Virus record (IMG/VR): IMGVR_UViG_3300030382_002760
Coordinates: 1-41,273 of that record
Origin: a virus
Strand: one strand, 5' to 3'
DNA: 41,273 nucleotides
Below are positions 7,736 through 17,955 of the stretch, one piece after another. Under the pieces are notes generated by a model. It saw only the letters and a program-made list of their open reading frames with translations. It had not been told where the DNA came from and ran no database searches. Position numbers and translations under genes: made by a program. How positions within the stretch are numbered: position 1 is the first letter of the stretch; every line of letters begins with the position of its first letter.

Positions 7736-8905
7736 ATGCCTGAACCGCAAACAGGAATTAGAGGTACTAAGTACGTTACAGGTACCGAAGATTCTAACAT
7801 TAGAGATGTTGCGTCGAGGATAGCCCTCCTTCAGCCTGAAGATGCCCCACTACTTGCATTTATGAACGGGTTGAAGAAGAAGCTGAAAGCGACGAACCCC
7901 AAATTTGAATGGTTTGAAGACGAACTGACGCCTAACATTGTCACTATCAGTGGCACTGAGGCTTCGGGTTCTACTTCTTTTGCCCTTACCACTGGTCAGG
8001 GAGTCCGTGTTCGAGTCAATGACATTCTGGTATCCAATACTGGTGAGTCCTTGCTCGTTACTGCTGTCTCCACTGATACCCTCACCGTTACTCGCTCGAT
8101 GGGTAGTGTTGCTGCCACCGCTTATATCGCACTTGATGAGTTCGTGATTGCAGGTACAGCCATGCTTGAGGGAGCGACCAATCCTACCTCTGTGTGGACC
8201 AAGAAGGTTGGGAAGACCAACTATATCCAGATCTTTAGGGATATTGTTGAGTTGACTGCTACCCAGGTCAATACGGATTCCTATGGTGGGAATGATCGTC
8301 TGTACCAGCGTAAGAAGAAAGCTGTTGAGCACAAGCGACAGATCGAACAGGCTCTCCTATTGGGTGATGGCTTCGAGGATAACTCTGGCGATCAGATCCG
8401 TAGGGGAACTGAAGGGCTGTTGAATTTTGTCTCTACTAATGTCACCGATGGCGGTGGTGTTCTGACTGAGACTGAGTTTGAGGCGTTCCTTCGCTCTGTC
8501 TTCCGTTACCATCCCACGGTAACTGCCCCTGAGAAATGGTTCCTGTGTGCTCCTATGTTGATCTCTGCTATCAACTTCTGGGCTAAGAACGCCTTGAGAA
8601 TTGAGACCAGTGAAAAGACATTCGGAGTCAGAGTTGCTAAGTATCGTAGTGGGCATGGTGATCTCAACATCACTCGTCATTGGCTGCTTGAAGACTTCAC
8701 GGAATTCAAGGAGTATGGATTTGTCATTGATCCTGAGAATGTGATGTACCGATTCCTTCAGAATCTGGATACTAAACTTCATACGGATATTCAGAATGAC
8801 AATGAAGAAGTCAATCGAGATGAGTATCGTACTCATGCCGGACTCCAGTTGATGCAGGAGAAGACTCACGGTTACGTCAAGGGCGTGACTGGTTTTGCTG
8901 CGTAA
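7736..8905 (+). CDS. Major capsid protein, SU10/DUF5309-like
   Basis: 389 residues, with the N-terminal start MPEPQTGIRGTKYVTGTEDSNIRDVASRIALLQPEDAPL, which is typical of the SU10-type HK97-fold capsid family. A Ser/Thr-rich insertion follows (about 60-130), then the helical spine (DRLYQRKKKAVEHKRQIEQALL) and a C-terminal P-domain-like part. It follows the scaffold gene with a GAAGGAGAATT Shine-Dalgarno. Codon use is distinct from that of its neighbours (more C/G-ending codons), which fits high expression. A strong hairpin follows the stop. Confidence 0.9.
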   Translation: MPEPQTGIRGTKYVTGTEDSNIRDVASRIALLQPEDAPLLAFMNGLKKKLKATNPKFEWFEDELTPNIVTISGTEASGSTSFALTTGQGVRVRVNDILVSNTGESLLVTAVSTDTLTVTRSMGSVAATAYIALDEFVIAGTAMLEGATNPTSVWTKKVGKTNYIQIFRDIVELTATQVNTDSYGGNDRLYQRKKKAVEHKRQIEQALLLGDGFEDNSGDQIRRGTEGLLNFVSTNVTDGGGVLTETEFEAFLRSVFRYHPTVTAPEKWFLCAPMLISAINFWAKNALRIETSEKTFGVRVAKYRSGHGDLNITRHWLLEDFTEFKEYGFVIDPENVMYRFLQNLDTKLHTDIQNDNEEVNRDEYRTHAGLQLMQEKTHGYVKGVTGFAA

Positions 8906-8926
8906 CCTTTATTGTCGCAGTTCATT

Positions 8927-8950
8927 GGGGGGGCTTTAATTAGCCCCCCC
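8927..8950 (+). terminator. Strong hairpin after the capsid gene
   Basis: A nine-pair stem, GGGGGGGCT (8927-8935) with AGCCCCCCC (8942-8950), and loop TTAATT. Only a weak T-stretch follows, so it may be a leaky terminator or a 3' stabiliser of capsid mRNA. Placement right after the capsid gene is typical. Confidence 0.7.
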
Positions 8951-8967
8951 TCATCTTAGGAGGAATT

Positions 8968-9297
8968 ATGCCGAAGAAAAAAGAGGGGGCGGTTACATTC
9001 TATTCGCCTAGAGCTAAGGAGCAGACTGTAGTAGTTGAGCCGCAAGAGTGGCTAACGACTCGTACTCCAGCAGGGGATAGAACTATCCAATCCCCAGGTA
9101 AGACTGCTCAGTTTTCCAATGGAATGTTTATCACTGATGATCCTGATATTATCGAATACCTTACTAATGTCTACTCAGATAAGCGACACCCTATTGTCCG
9201 TACTGATGTAAAAGAGAATAAGACTGGTGGATCTAAACCACCTGCACCTAAAGGACTAGCCTCTAAATCTAGAGGAAGCTTCCCTGGACAATCCTAA
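8968..9297 (+). CDS. Small head-associated protein
   Basis: A 109-residue protein with a basic N-terminus (MPKKKEG), a central beta-like domain (QFSNGMFITDDPDIIEYLTNVYS) and a basic Gly/Pro/Ser tail. The phrase on Asp-Pro-Asp-Ile followed by a helix resembles small phage head or connector proteins placed after the capsid gene. The Shine-Dalgarno AGGAGG lies at about 8959. The stop overlaps the next ATG (TAATGG). No further family assignment is possible. Confidence 0.55.
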   Translation: MPKKKEGAVTFYSPRAKEQTVVVEPQEWLTTRTPAGDRTIQSPGKTAQFSNGMFITDDPDIIEYLTNVYSDKRHPIVRTDVKENKTGGSKPPAPKGLASKSRGSFPGQS

Positions 9298-10019
9298 TGG
9301 CACGTTTGACCCGACTTCAGATTAGACAGGGGGTTCGTAGACTCCTTAGAGACTCCTCCTATCCTAAAGAGGAGATTAATGAGGCTATCAACCGTGTAAT
9401 CGAGAATGTAAATCTCCTGCCAGGTAACTACCGATTCAAACAGGACTTTTCCGATATTACCCTGGTCACTGATGACTATGATTATACCATAGATACAGAT
9501 GTTGTTAATGAAATACTTGTTGTCCACGATCCTGCTGTCTCCCCTAAGCCCTCAGCTACTCCTGCTATGGGGATTGTTGCTAAATATCCTTCTAATCTGG
9601 TCTCTGCTGTAGCTGATGGTAAGTTTACTACCAGTGCATCTGCTCCCACAACGTATGTTAGGTACATGAATGAATGGTGGTTTGATCCTATCCCCGATAG
9701 TAATGCCAATGGAGACACTGTTCGTATCTACCACATGGCTGATTTACCTGCACTTACTCACGATCTGGATAAGCCTCCTCTGAGATTCAATGAGAGGTAC
9801 CATAGAACCATCTTAGTCTATGGTGCTGCTGCTGAAATCAGCCCTTTTGCTCAGACAGATACAGGATTAGGCTCCAGAAGACTTCATGATAAGTATCAAG
9901 AGAACATGAATAACATGCAGGGTCAAGAATTGTGGGATTATATGACTTCTGAGAATTTATTGAGAGACCTGAGATGGTCAGGGGCGGAATCTTGGGGTAA
10001 TGTTGATGGGGTTAGGTAA
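9297..10019 (+). CDS. Head-tail adaptor protein
   Basis: A 240-residue protein with an N-terminal helical bundle (LTRLQIRQGVRRLLRDSSYPKEEINEAINRVIENVN) followed by a beta-rich centre and a C-terminal helical part (RYHRTILVYGAAAEISPFAQTD). This layout is seen in podoviral adaptor proteins (the T7 gp11 and P22 gp4 position), which sit below the portal. It lies between the capsid-proximal gene and the tail-hub gene. The stop overlaps the next start by one base. Confidence 0.65.
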   Translation: MARLTRLQIRQGVRRLLRDSSYPKEEINEAINRVIENVNLLPGNYRFKQDFSDITLVTDDYDYTIDTDVVNEILVVHDPAVSPKPSATPAMGIVAKYPSNLVSAVADGKFTTSASAPTTYVRYMNEWWFDPIPDSNANGDTVRIYHMADLPALTHDLDKPPLRFNERYHRTILVYGAAAEISPFAQTDTGLGSRRLHDKYQENMNNMQGQELWDYMTSENLLRDLRWSGAESWGNVDGVR

Positions 10020-11887
10020 TGCCAGCGAAAGCTATAGACATTTTTCCCCCTGCTAAGGGTCTATTCAAGCCTTATAAAGCCTTCAACCCCCTTTTAGCGG
10101 GAGGACGGGCTACTACACTCAATAATTGGCGCATTAGAAATGGTGCGTATGAATTGGTAGAGGGATTGGCTGATATTGCAGATCAAAGTCTGAATAATTC
10201 AGTCAATAATAAATTACTAACTGATTATAAATCATCGTCGCAGGATGACATCATATACGTCAACGGTCAATCCCTTCGATACATTGTTCGAGGGGGAACA
10301 GAAACAGAAGTAACAGCTTCATTTCTAGCAGCAAATGACCAGAACAGGTTAAGTTATGTTCGTTTTCGTAACAGGTTTCTTATTGGTACTCCTAATGATA
10401 CTCTCAATTGGTATGATCCTGAGAACCATACGACGAGAGAAGCAGGAGTAGCGGCTCCTAGTGGTACTCCCACTGGGGCTACAGGTGTAGCGGGTGTTCT
10501 CACTGGTGATTATAAGATTAAGTACACCTTTGAGAACGATCAGGGCCATGAATCAGACCCATCCACCGCCTCAGCCACTGTAACTGCCTCTAGCGACAAG
10601 ATAAATTGGGCTACGATTGTCGCTGGCCCCACTGGTACATCTAAACGTCACATTTACCGTACAGCAGCCGGTGGAGCAAGCTATCTATTCCTCGCTACCA
10701 TAGATGACAATACTACTACCACCTATACAGACAATATTGCAGATATTTCTCTCGGTACACAGGTTGAGGAAGACAATACAGTTCCTATAACCAACATTAA
10801 GCAGGTTTTCGCCTCTTCTTCCCGAGTTTACCTGGTAGATTCCTCTGATGGGATCAAATTATGGGCTTCAAAAATTGATCCTACTACCTCAGCCCCTAAC
10901 TGGGAAGCATATCCCTCTAGTTTGCAGCTTGATCTCCCCTTTCTCGGCGGTAGAGACGATATGCAAGCGGGAATGTTCTACGATGGGGACATTTATGTAT
11001 TCGGTAGGCTCTCATTCCACAGAATATCGGGAGATGTAGCCACTGGTGTCACTATTCACCGTATGCCTTTCGAGATGGGCCTATTTAGTCCCTTTGCATG
11101 GCAAATTACCCCCCGTGGGATCGTATTTCTCAATAATACTAGACAATTGTACTTATTCAACAATACAGAGGGTATGACTAACCTTGGAGCGGAGTTACAG
11201 GCCGAATTAGACACCATTGACGTAGATGCGGGACTAGATGGACCCGATATGTCCTATGATCCCCAAGCTGATGCTATCTACCTCCATTATGGTATCACAT
11301 CAGGGGGTAATACAAAAGGAATCCTCTTTGACTTAGCTTCCAATGGTGGAAGTACTGGTGACTGGGACTTTGACATCTCCTACTACTCGGAATCGCAGAA
11401 TACTCTATATGGTACCGAGAATGGAGATAGTACCCTACGTTCATGGTTTGGATACAAGAAAGCTGGCTCCCAATTCTCCGATCAGAGGATAGAATTCTTC
11501 CCCTGGTCCCCTAACCCTGGAAACTTTATACGTTTCCTGCGCCTACGATTAATTTTAAGGGCGCAAGTGATCATAAGTAATATACCACCCACCCTTAAGG
11601 TAGAATACTCGCTTGACGGTGGTAATTTGTACTTCACCAAATTCGTAGACTTCTCGAAGGATTTCCTAGTACCTGCTGCGGGTGAGGCTCCAGTGGTAGT
11701 ACCTAGAGATATACCAGTCTACGAAACAGCTAGATCTATAGCAATTAGGATTACATCCGTAAATACTAGTGCTGCATTAAACAATAATGTTGAATTATAT
11801 AGACTTCAGGCAATAGTGGAGGATTTGACTGAAGCTAAGACAGAGAGTAGAATACAAGGAGAGGATAATCCTCTTGGAATAGGATAA
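10019..11887 (+). CDS. Tail hub or stopper protein, beta-propeller-like
   Basis: 622 residues, mainly beta. Residues about 145-240 look like an immunoglobulin/fibronectin-type domain (TGDYKIKYTFENDQGHESDPS...). Residues about 260-460 hold short repeats with Trp/Tyr/Leu ends (VYLVDSSDGIKLWA, GDIYVFGRLSFHRISG, RQLYLFNN) resembling propeller blades. The P22 gp10 hub and T7 gp12 nozzle occupy this position and are beta-propellers. A role in closing the portal channel after packaging is inferred from position and fold-like pattern. Confidence 0.65.
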   Translation: MPAKAIDIFPPAKGLFKPYKAFNPLLAGGRATTLNNWRIRNGAYELVEGLADIADQSLNNSVNNKLLTDYKSSSQDDIIYVNGQSLRYIVRGGTETEVTASFLAANDQNRLSYVRFRNRFLIGTPNDTLNWYDPENHTTREAGVAAPSGTPTGATGVAGVLTGDYKIKYTFENDQGHESDPSTASATVTASSDKINWATIVAGPTGTSKRHIYRTAAGGASYLFLATIDDNTTTTYTDNIADISLGTQVEEDNTVPITNIKQVFASSSRVYLVDSSDGIKLWASKIDPTTSAPNWEAYPSSLQLDLPFLGGRDDMQAGMFYDGDIYVFGRLSFHRISGDVATGVTIHRMPFEMGLFSPFAWQITPRGIVFLNNTRQLYLFNNTEGMTNLGAELQAELDTIDVDAGLDGPDMSYDPQADAIYLHYGITSGGNTKGILFDLASNGGSTGDWDFDISYYSESQNTLYGTENGDSTLRSWFGYKKAGSQFSDQRIEFFPWSPNPGNFIRFLRLRLILRAQVIISNIPPTLKVEYSLDGGNLYFTKFVDFSKDFLVPAAGEAPVVVPRDIPVYETARSIAIRITSVNTSAALNNNVELYRLQAIVEDLTEAKTESRIQGEDNPLGIG

Positions 11888-11891
11888 TAAG

Positions 11892-12689
11892 ATGGCTGGC
11901 GATATTTATAGTACTGAGGGAGGAAATTTAAGTAAAGCAGCAAGAGATAAAGTCCCTGGGCTTGGTGGCCTAGCTGGAGGTGTAGGGGGGAAACTAGCAG
12001 CATTATCTGGAATCAAAGGACTCGGTTGGCTCGGTGGACCTTGGGGTGCTGCTCTTGGTTTAGGACTAGAATACGGTCCCAAACTTGCTGGTTTTTTCAA
12101 ATCTGATAAAACATCTACTCGTGCTGCTGAGACTCAACAGAATATTGAGAAGGCAGCTATGGATATTGATGCAGCCGTTAGAGCAGGGCGCATGGACCCT
12201 GACTCTGCTATTGCTGCCCTTGATTCTCTATCTGCCTTTGCTAATAGGATGCAGGGTGGAGGTGAAAATCAATTCGGTAGAGCAGGTACTGGTGCTAATC
12301 TTATTATCCAACAGGTACGAGCAAACATAGAGACCATACGAACTGCTCGTCTGTCAGAACCCTTTGACCCCACTAAAGGATTCACTGGATCACCTGGTTT
12401 TCAGAGAGATAGATTTGCTACCTCTCTCCGTAACTTCTTAGGCGGAGCCAAGCAGGGGGATTTCATCGGGGATTCTCCCGCTGGTATCGCTTTTGGTAAG
12501 TATGATACTGAGGGTGGATACAATAATATTTCTGATCAGGTGGGTGAACGCTTCCCTATTGGAGTAGATTCAACCCTTAGACCACAAGAAGATGTTACTG
12601 CTAGTAGAGAAAGACGAAGAGAAGCTAGAGGACTTGGAAGAGTAGAAGCTAGAGATCGTATTAACGACCTGTTCTTGAGGAAAGTATAA
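11892..12689 (+). CDS. Ejection protein with hydrophobic Gly-rich segment
   Basis: 265 residues. Residues 20-70 are Gly/Ala/Leu-rich (LGGLAGGVGGKLAALSGIKG, GPWGAALGLGLEYGPKLAG) and could insert into a membrane. The rest is helical with basic C-terminal repeats (RERRREARGLGRVEARDRI). Podoviral ejection proteins, carried inside the head and injected to form a conduit, have such amphipathic segments. It is the first of four consecutive genes of this type. Confidence 0.6.
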   Translation: MAGDIYSTEGGNLSKAARDKVPGLGGLAGGVGGKLAALSGIKGLGWLGGPWGAALGLGLEYGPKLAGFFKSDKTSTRAAETQQNIEKAAMDIDAAVRAGRMDPDSAIAALDSLSAFANRMQGGGENQFGRAGTGANLIIQQVRANIETIRTARLSEPFDPTKGFTGSPGFQRDRFATSLRNFLGGAKQGDFIGDSPAGIAFGKYDTEGGYNNISDQVGERFPIGVDSTLRPQEDVTASRERRREARGLGRVEARDRINDLFLRKV

Positions 12690-14017
12690 TGGCTTACAAT
12701 TCTGCTAATCCTTACGAACGACTCAAGGGACTCTTTTCCGGGGGGGCTTCGACTGGTACAGTTAATCCTGATGCCTCCCCTGAAGCTAATAGGGCAATAA
12801 CGAAAGGAAGTTCTTTTACCACTACCCCTGAAGTGGGAGTAGATAATTTGGACCCCATTTTAACTGGGAGTTCTCATCCATACGGATCACCTACACCCCC
12901 TGATCCTCAAACTCTTACATCCCATCGACCCTATCCAGGAGCAGCTCCCTCGGTAGAACCACCCCCGGTAGAATCACCACCTCAATCGAGTAACATCTCC
13001 CTATCAAACGCAGATGGTACTCCTAAGTCTAACTATATCCAAGCAGATATTCTTACCAAGTTTCTACAGGACCACGGAGTAAATGTAGGACAATTTGCTT
13101 TTGGGGGTACCTCTCCAATTGATGATGACATAAACTCTCTCATTCGTCAGATTAACTCTCTACCTCCTAATGATCCTAGCGTAGCTAGACTAGCTGCTAC
13201 CCTTGGTCAATTAGTAAACTCCAGAGGTAACCTCGCTAAAGTAGGTGGACCCCATGACCTCACCTTCTTTGACCCCTCTACAGGTCAGTTTGAGAGCGGT
13301 GAACCTAGAGGTGGTAAGGATTTCATTGGAGGTCTGAGTGGCCCCGGTAGTAATTTAGGTAGAGAGGGTAGAGAAGAGGATGGCCCTGGTTCTCAATCTG
13401 AACTGCTCAAGTTCCTCCTAAATCGCTTTACCAGTGGTCAACAGATTGATGATGAAGAGAGAAGGATAGCTGAGGCACAGTTAATTACTGATATTCAAGA
13501 GGGATCATCTTTTAGACGAGGAGAACTCGCTAACCGTCTAGCATCAGCAGGTGTATTCGGTGGTGCCGCTCAGAGTCAACTGGGTCAGATATTCGGACAG
13601 GCTGAGAGAGGAATGGCATCAGGATTAGCTGACATTAGAACCAACATCATACAGCAACAAGCTGAGGGTAGAGAGACCGCCCTTGCTTCCCTCCTCCAGT
13701 TAGCGGGACTCTCTTCACAGGAAGCTATTGCCTATGCTAAAGATGCTACTGATAGAGCTATTACTCAGGCTCAGTTACAGACACAAGGGGAACAGTTTGG
13801 AGCTAAATTACAGTTCGATATTGACTCTCAACTAGCTCAGATTGGTCTCAGCGAAGAATCCCTTGCCCTCCAAAGAGAGTTGGGTATAGAAGGTATTATT
13901 ACTGATAGAACCGCTAATAATCAAGATATGATTGCTTTCCTTCTTGAATTATCTCTTAGAGCAGATGAAGGACAGAGAGAACGTATCTTTACTATGATTG
14001 AGGAATTAGCAACATAA
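12689..14017 (+). CDS. Ejection or internal virion protein
   Basis: 442 residues in two parts. Residues 1-130 are Pro/Ser/Gly-rich and probably disordered (PPPVESPPQSSN). From about 230 on it is a Gln/Ala/Glu-rich set of long helices (DDEERRIAEAQLITDIQEGSS, GMASGLADIRTNIIQQQAEG). This composition is typical of the internal core proteins of T7- and P22-like phages. Start and stop overlap the adjacent genes by one base (TAATG). No enzymatic motif is seen. Confidence 0.6.
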   Translation: MAYNSANPYERLKGLFSGGASTGTVNPDASPEANRAITKGSSFTTTPEVGVDNLDPILTGSSHPYGSPTPPDPQTLTSHRPYPGAAPSVEPPPVESPPQSSNISLSNADGTPKSNYIQADILTKFLQDHGVNVGQFAFGGTSPIDDDINSLIRQINSLPPNDPSVARLAATLGQLVNSRGNLAKVGGPHDLTFFDPSTGQFESGEPRGGKDFIGGLSGPGSNLGREGREEDGPGSQSELLKFLLNRFTSGQQIDDEERRIAEAQLITDIQEGSSFRRGELANRLASAGVFGGAAQSQLGQIFGQAERGMASGLADIRTNIIQQQAEGRETALASLLQLAGLSSQEAIAYAKDATDRAITQAQLQTQGEQFGAKLQFDIDSQLAQIGLSEESLALQRELGIEGIITDRTANNQDMIAFLLELSLRADEGQRERIFTMIEELAT

Positions 14018-15348
14018 TGGCCCTTAATAGAATATTCCAAGATGAAGATCCAGAGGATGAGTATAACGCTCTCATCCCTAATCAAGCAGCTTCTCCAGTA
14101 GAGGACTCTATTGTAGCTTCCCCCGAAGATGAGGAGTCTTTCCTCGATAAGCTTAGGAGAATCCTCACTAGTAGTGTAGGAGGTGGATGGGAGGAAGCTG
14201 AGGATATTCTAGGTCAACTCCTCGGTACTGAATTAGGGGAAGGGGAAGCACCCTCTGGTCTTGACATAGCTCTCTCACAGATAGAAGAACCCGAAGGATC
14301 TACTCAAGGATTCTTTGAGCATCTTGGGAAGGTAGGTAGACTGGGAGCTAGAGGTAAGGTAGGTCAGTATGCCCAGAGACAGGCAGCTACTGAAGCTGAG
14401 TCTGTTCAGTCTGGTAGAGAGGCATTAGCTAGTCTGAGAGGAACTAGAGAGGAGTTAATACGAGCAGAAGCTGAAGGGAAACGAATTGAGAATGATGTAG
14501 CCAGAGCTACTACACCAGAGCAGATAGCTGCTGCTAAAGCTGGTGTTGAAGTTGAACTGGCAAGAGCACAGGATTTCCTTTCACAAGCTGCCCGTAGAGC
14601 AGACCAAACTAAGACCGAGGAAGCTAGACTAGAGTTTGATAGATGGGATGCTAGAGTCAAGGCTCTCTTGGAATCGCAGAGAATCATTCTTCAGAAAGAG
14701 GAATTGGAATTAGAGAAAAGAAGATTTGAAGAAGTAGACTTACCTGTTGCCGGGGCTGAAGTAGATAAAGTAAAAACAGAGACAGGACAGATTGTAGGAG
14801 ATTCCCTCGCTGAACGAGCACTCAAGGAAGGACAAGCTAGTAAAGCCACGGCTGAGGGCGTATTAGCTACAAATAGAGCAGGGGTGGTAGAGCAAGATGC
14901 TGGAAGCAGAAGAATAAGTGCTGAAGCTCAAGCAAAAAATGCAGACTCTTTAGCTGTATACAGACAGGCATTAGCAGCTATTGCTAGATCTAAAGCTACT
15001 GATGCATCCGAAGGGGCTAGAGCATTAGCTCAACAACGATTGACCTCTGCTATCAAGAATCTTAAAGATTCAGGTATGTCTCAGGAAGATATAGTAGCCT
15101 TCGCTCAACAAGAAGGACCACGTTTAGGATTGGTAGTTGAAGAAGAGGGTATCGTGGAGTCAATTCGTGAAGTCTTTACAGGTACTACTATTAGACCTGA
15201 TATTGCAGTACAGGGTCCAGAGGTTGATCCCAATGTCGGGGGTAAAACTCTAGATCCCATTACAACTAGAGCTATCCTTCAAGAAGCAGGTGGTGATCCT
15301 GATCTTGCTGTGCAGATCGCTAAGGAACGGGGATACATAGTACAATAA
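14017..15348 (+). CDS. Ejection or internal virion protein, coiled-coil
   Basis: 443 residues with an acidic N-terminus and a long central helical region (about 120-340) of heptad-like Ala/Glu/Arg/Gln sequence (EELELEKRRFEEVDLPV, REELIRAEAEGKRIENDVA), followed by a loosely structured C-terminal 90 residues ending in DLAVQIAKERGYIVQ. It fits an internal core protein that forms a helical tube. It overlaps its neighbours by one base at each end. No transglycosylase motif is seen. Confidence 0.6.
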   Translation: MALNRIFQDEDPEDEYNALIPNQAASPVEDSIVASPEDEESFLDKLRRILTSSVGGGWEEAEDILGQLLGTELGEGEAPSGLDIALSQIEEPEGSTQGFFEHLGKVGRLGARGKVGQYAQRQAATEAESVQSGREALASLRGTREELIRAEAEGKRIENDVARATTPEQIAAAKAGVEVELARAQDFLSQAARRADQTKTEEARLEFDRWDARVKALLESQRIILQKEELELEKRRFEEVDLPVAGAEVDKVKTETGQIVGDSLAERALKEGQASKATAEGVLATNRAGVVEQDAGSRRISAEAQAKNADSLAVYRQALAAIARSKATDASEGARALAQQRLTSAIKNLKDSGMSQEDIVAFAQQEGPRLGLVVEEEGIVESIREVFTGTTIRPDIAVQGPEVDPNVGGKTLDPITTRAILQEAGGDPDLAVQIAKERGYIVQ

Positions 15349-17936
15349 TGTCTCAGAATACTGTCTTTCATCAAATGGCCGGGGTTACAGAAGAGGAAGA
15401 AGAGGTTGAACCTACAGGTACCTCTGTCTTCCATCAGTTAGCTGCTGAACAGACCCCCGAACCAGAAGCTGTTCCTACCCCTCATATGACCCCTGAGCAG
15501 GTTCATGCTTTATTTGAAGTAGGTGCTCTTGACCCTGAAGATAGAAAACCAGGTGCTCTTGAATCTGTCCTCGATGTCACTAAGGGCACATTCGATAGAC
15601 CTCCCGCTAGGAATATGTTTGAGAAGGTAACTAATCCTTTGTTCGGTGCATTGGATCTAGTAACCATAGCAGGTAGAACCCTTGATCTTCCTGGTAGAGC
15701 TATACGTCAACCTATTGCGGGTTCCCCTGAATCTGATACTGGTAATCTCTTTAAGGATATTGCTACTGACATATCCACTGACCCTCTTATAGTAGGATCA
15801 TTAGCTAAAGGTGGTGCCCGTCTTGCTACTCGTGGTGGTAGAGCTATCCTAGAATCCCTTCGTAAGAAGTTCCTTCGAGAACCCCCTAATGAGTTACAAA
15901 AGCTCATTGATGCACTTCCTAAGAGTGGTGCTCGAACTACTTTGATTGACCGTCTGAAGGCAGGAGAGACTGGAGTAGAGAAATTTGATGAATCAGGTCG
16001 GCCTTTTAGAGGCCCGGGTGGTAGAATGTTGTCTACTCAAGAAGCTAGGGCTGGTGATACTGCTTCAGCCTTAGCAGCAGAAGAAGTAAAGACCAGATTC
16101 CCTGGAGGACTTAAGGAGAACCCTGATATAGCACAGAAGTTTGATGTAGAAAAGGAAGCACAGGAAGCAGTACTTGCTACCCGTAGGGGAGATGCTATTG
16201 AGGATGTAGAAGCTACTCTTAGACGACAGGGAGAAGCTAGATCTGCTACTAATCCCTTACCTGCGATGGATACGGCTCAGTTACCTCCTGATAGCCTAGC
16301 AACTACAGTAGTGAGTCACATTAGATCTATAGATAACTTCCTCATATCTGGTGGCGGTGAGCCTATTGTTAGTACTATCAAAGATGCTGATCGTCTTGGT
16401 CGTAAGTTTCAATTTAAGTATAGGGAAGTAGCTCAGGATATTCTTGGAGAAGTTAAACGAGGTTCACCAGAGGCTGCTGATACAGTTCGGTTATTAAATA
16501 ACGATATAACTCCAGAGGACTTGATAATAGAGAAGGGTGCTCAAGCTGCTACCCCTGCGATCAGAGTAGCTAGTCGATTACGGGATGAACTGTTTGACCC
16601 TATTATCAAAATGATTCAAGATCCTGAGGTAGCTAAGGCCGTGGGGGAAGTAGGATACGTTCAAGGATACTTCCCTCGGTTTATGAAACGATTTACCGAT
16701 ACTATTCCTATGTCGGGGGGAGAGTTAAAGAAGTTTCAAGACGATTTACCGGACTTCCTGAAGCCTTCTATTACTAGGGAGAGGACTAAGAGGTTAGAGA
16801 CTGCTGAGGGAGAATTACGAGAGGGAGTAGAGCAGCTAATAGAGATGGATCTCTTTGAGGTTGTACCTCATTACATTCACTCTGCAAATAGAACCATCTT
16901 TGATCTGGGTGCTTACAAGAGAGCTATGGAAGTTGTAAAGCAATTACCTGATGGGGTCTACAAAGACATGGCTCAGTGGTATACGGATAACTTTATATCT
17001 CATCCTAGACTAAAGGGTAATAATCCCGATAAGTTCTACAAACAAGCAGCAAGAGCCGCCACTAAACTCTACTATGATGCATATATTGGACTCAATCCTG
17101 GTGCGGCTGCTGTCAACCTCTCTCAGACCGTTCTTAATACCATGCCTGAAATAGGATTTGGTATGACGGGTAAGGGAATCAAAAAGCTGTTCACTAAAGA
17201 AGGGAAGAGGATGTTACATGAGAGTGGTATCCTTCTTGACTTCCCTGGTATGGAAAGAGCATTGAGTGAGACAGATCAGAGTAGAACTCAGAAGGTTCTC
17301 TTCTACATGTTCCAGAAAGCAGAGTTTATCAACCGAGGTATAGCCTATTTAGGGGGTATGGAGAAAGCTGCTGCTCGTGGATTGACAGGAGAGGCTGCTG
17401 AGAAATTTGCATGGGAGATTGTGGAGAAGACCCAGTTCTTCTATGGGCGCACTTCCCCCCTAGCTTTCCGTTCTGCTACAGCTAGTCCTGTCGGGGATCT
17501 CGCTCCTGCCCTAACCCAGTTCACCACCTTTCCTGCTAAAGAAGGGGAGTTCATCGGACGAATATTCAATGATGGACTACGAGCCGTGAATTCTCTGAGA
17601 AAGGGTGAGGGAACCGTGGAGCACAGAGATGAGGCTATGAAAATGATTCGCTTCTTGGGTATATGGGCATCAATGGGAGCCTTGGAAGCTAAGACAGGTA
17701 TAGCTCAGGGAGTTACTTCAGATATGTTCAATGCCTTTGCTCGGCTTGCTCCTACACCTAGAGATGCCTATGCGCTAGGTCAGTATGTATTGAATACTAC
17801 CACTAGCGCAGCATCAGGAGATATGTCAGTATTAGCCGACATTCCTATAGATGCAATCAAGGCAGTAGCAGATAGATTCCCTGGTCAAGCTCTCGTCAAA
17901 GATGCAATAAATGTTGTAGAAGGGCTTAACCCTTAA
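15348..17936 (+). CDS. Large ejection or internal virion protein
   Basis: 862 residues, the largest of the four in this block. The N-terminus contains two near-repeats (VFHQMAG, VFHQLAA) in an acidic region. The middle and C-terminus are long helical segments with small hydrophobic patches (YIGLNPGAAAVNLSQTVLN, APALTQFTTFPAKEGEFIG). Such sequences are seen in the largest internal proteins of podoviruses, which are ejected with the DNA. No lytic transglycosylase signature is apparent. Confidence 0.6.
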   Translation: MSQNTVFHQMAGVTEEEEEVEPTGTSVFHQLAAEQTPEPEAVPTPHMTPEQVHALFEVGALDPEDRKPGALESVLDVTKGTFDRPPARNMFEKVTNPLFGALDLVTIAGRTLDLPGRAIRQPIAGSPESDTGNLFKDIATDISTDPLIVGSLAKGGARLATRGGRAILESLRKKFLREPPNELQKLIDALPKSGARTTLIDRLKAGETGVEKFDESGRPFRGPGGRMLSTQEARAGDTASALAAEEVKTRFPGGLKENPDIAQKFDVEKEAQEAVLATRRGDAIEDVEATLRRQGEARSATNPLPAMDTAQLPPDSLATTVVSHIRSIDNFLISGGGEPIVSTIKDADRLGRKFQFKYREVAQDILGEVKRGSPEAADTVRLLNNDITPEDLIIEKGAQAATPAIRVASRLRDELFDPIIKMIQDPEVAKAVGEVGYVQGYFPRFMKRFTDTIPMSGGELKKFQDDLPDFLKPSITRERTKRLETAEGELREGVEQLIEMDLFEVVPHYIHSANRTIFDLGAYKRAMEVVKQLPDGVYKDMAQWYTDNFISHPRLKGNNPDKFYKQAARAATKLYYDAYIGLNPGAAAVNLSQTVLNTMPEIGFGMTGKGIKKLFTKEGKRMLHESGILLDFPGMERALSETDQSRTQKVLFYMFQKAEFINRGIAYLGGMEKAAARGLTGEAAEKFAWEIVEKTQFFYGRTSPLAFRSATASPVGDLAPALTQFTTFPAKEGEFIGRIFNDGLRAVNSLRKGEGTVEHRDEAMKMIRFLGIWASMGALEAKTGIAQGVTSDMFNAFARLAPTPRDAYALGQYVLNTTTSAASGDMSVLADIPIDAIKAVADRFPGQALVKDAINVVEGLNP

Positions 17937-17955
17937 AGTATGATAGGATAGTAGT

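Noticed and set aside
7850-8869. Two long minus-strand reading frames inside the capsid gene (160 and 170 residues)
   Set aside because: They are shadow frames of the strongly supported capsid gene, have low-complexity Ser/Leu sequence and no matching ribosome sites.
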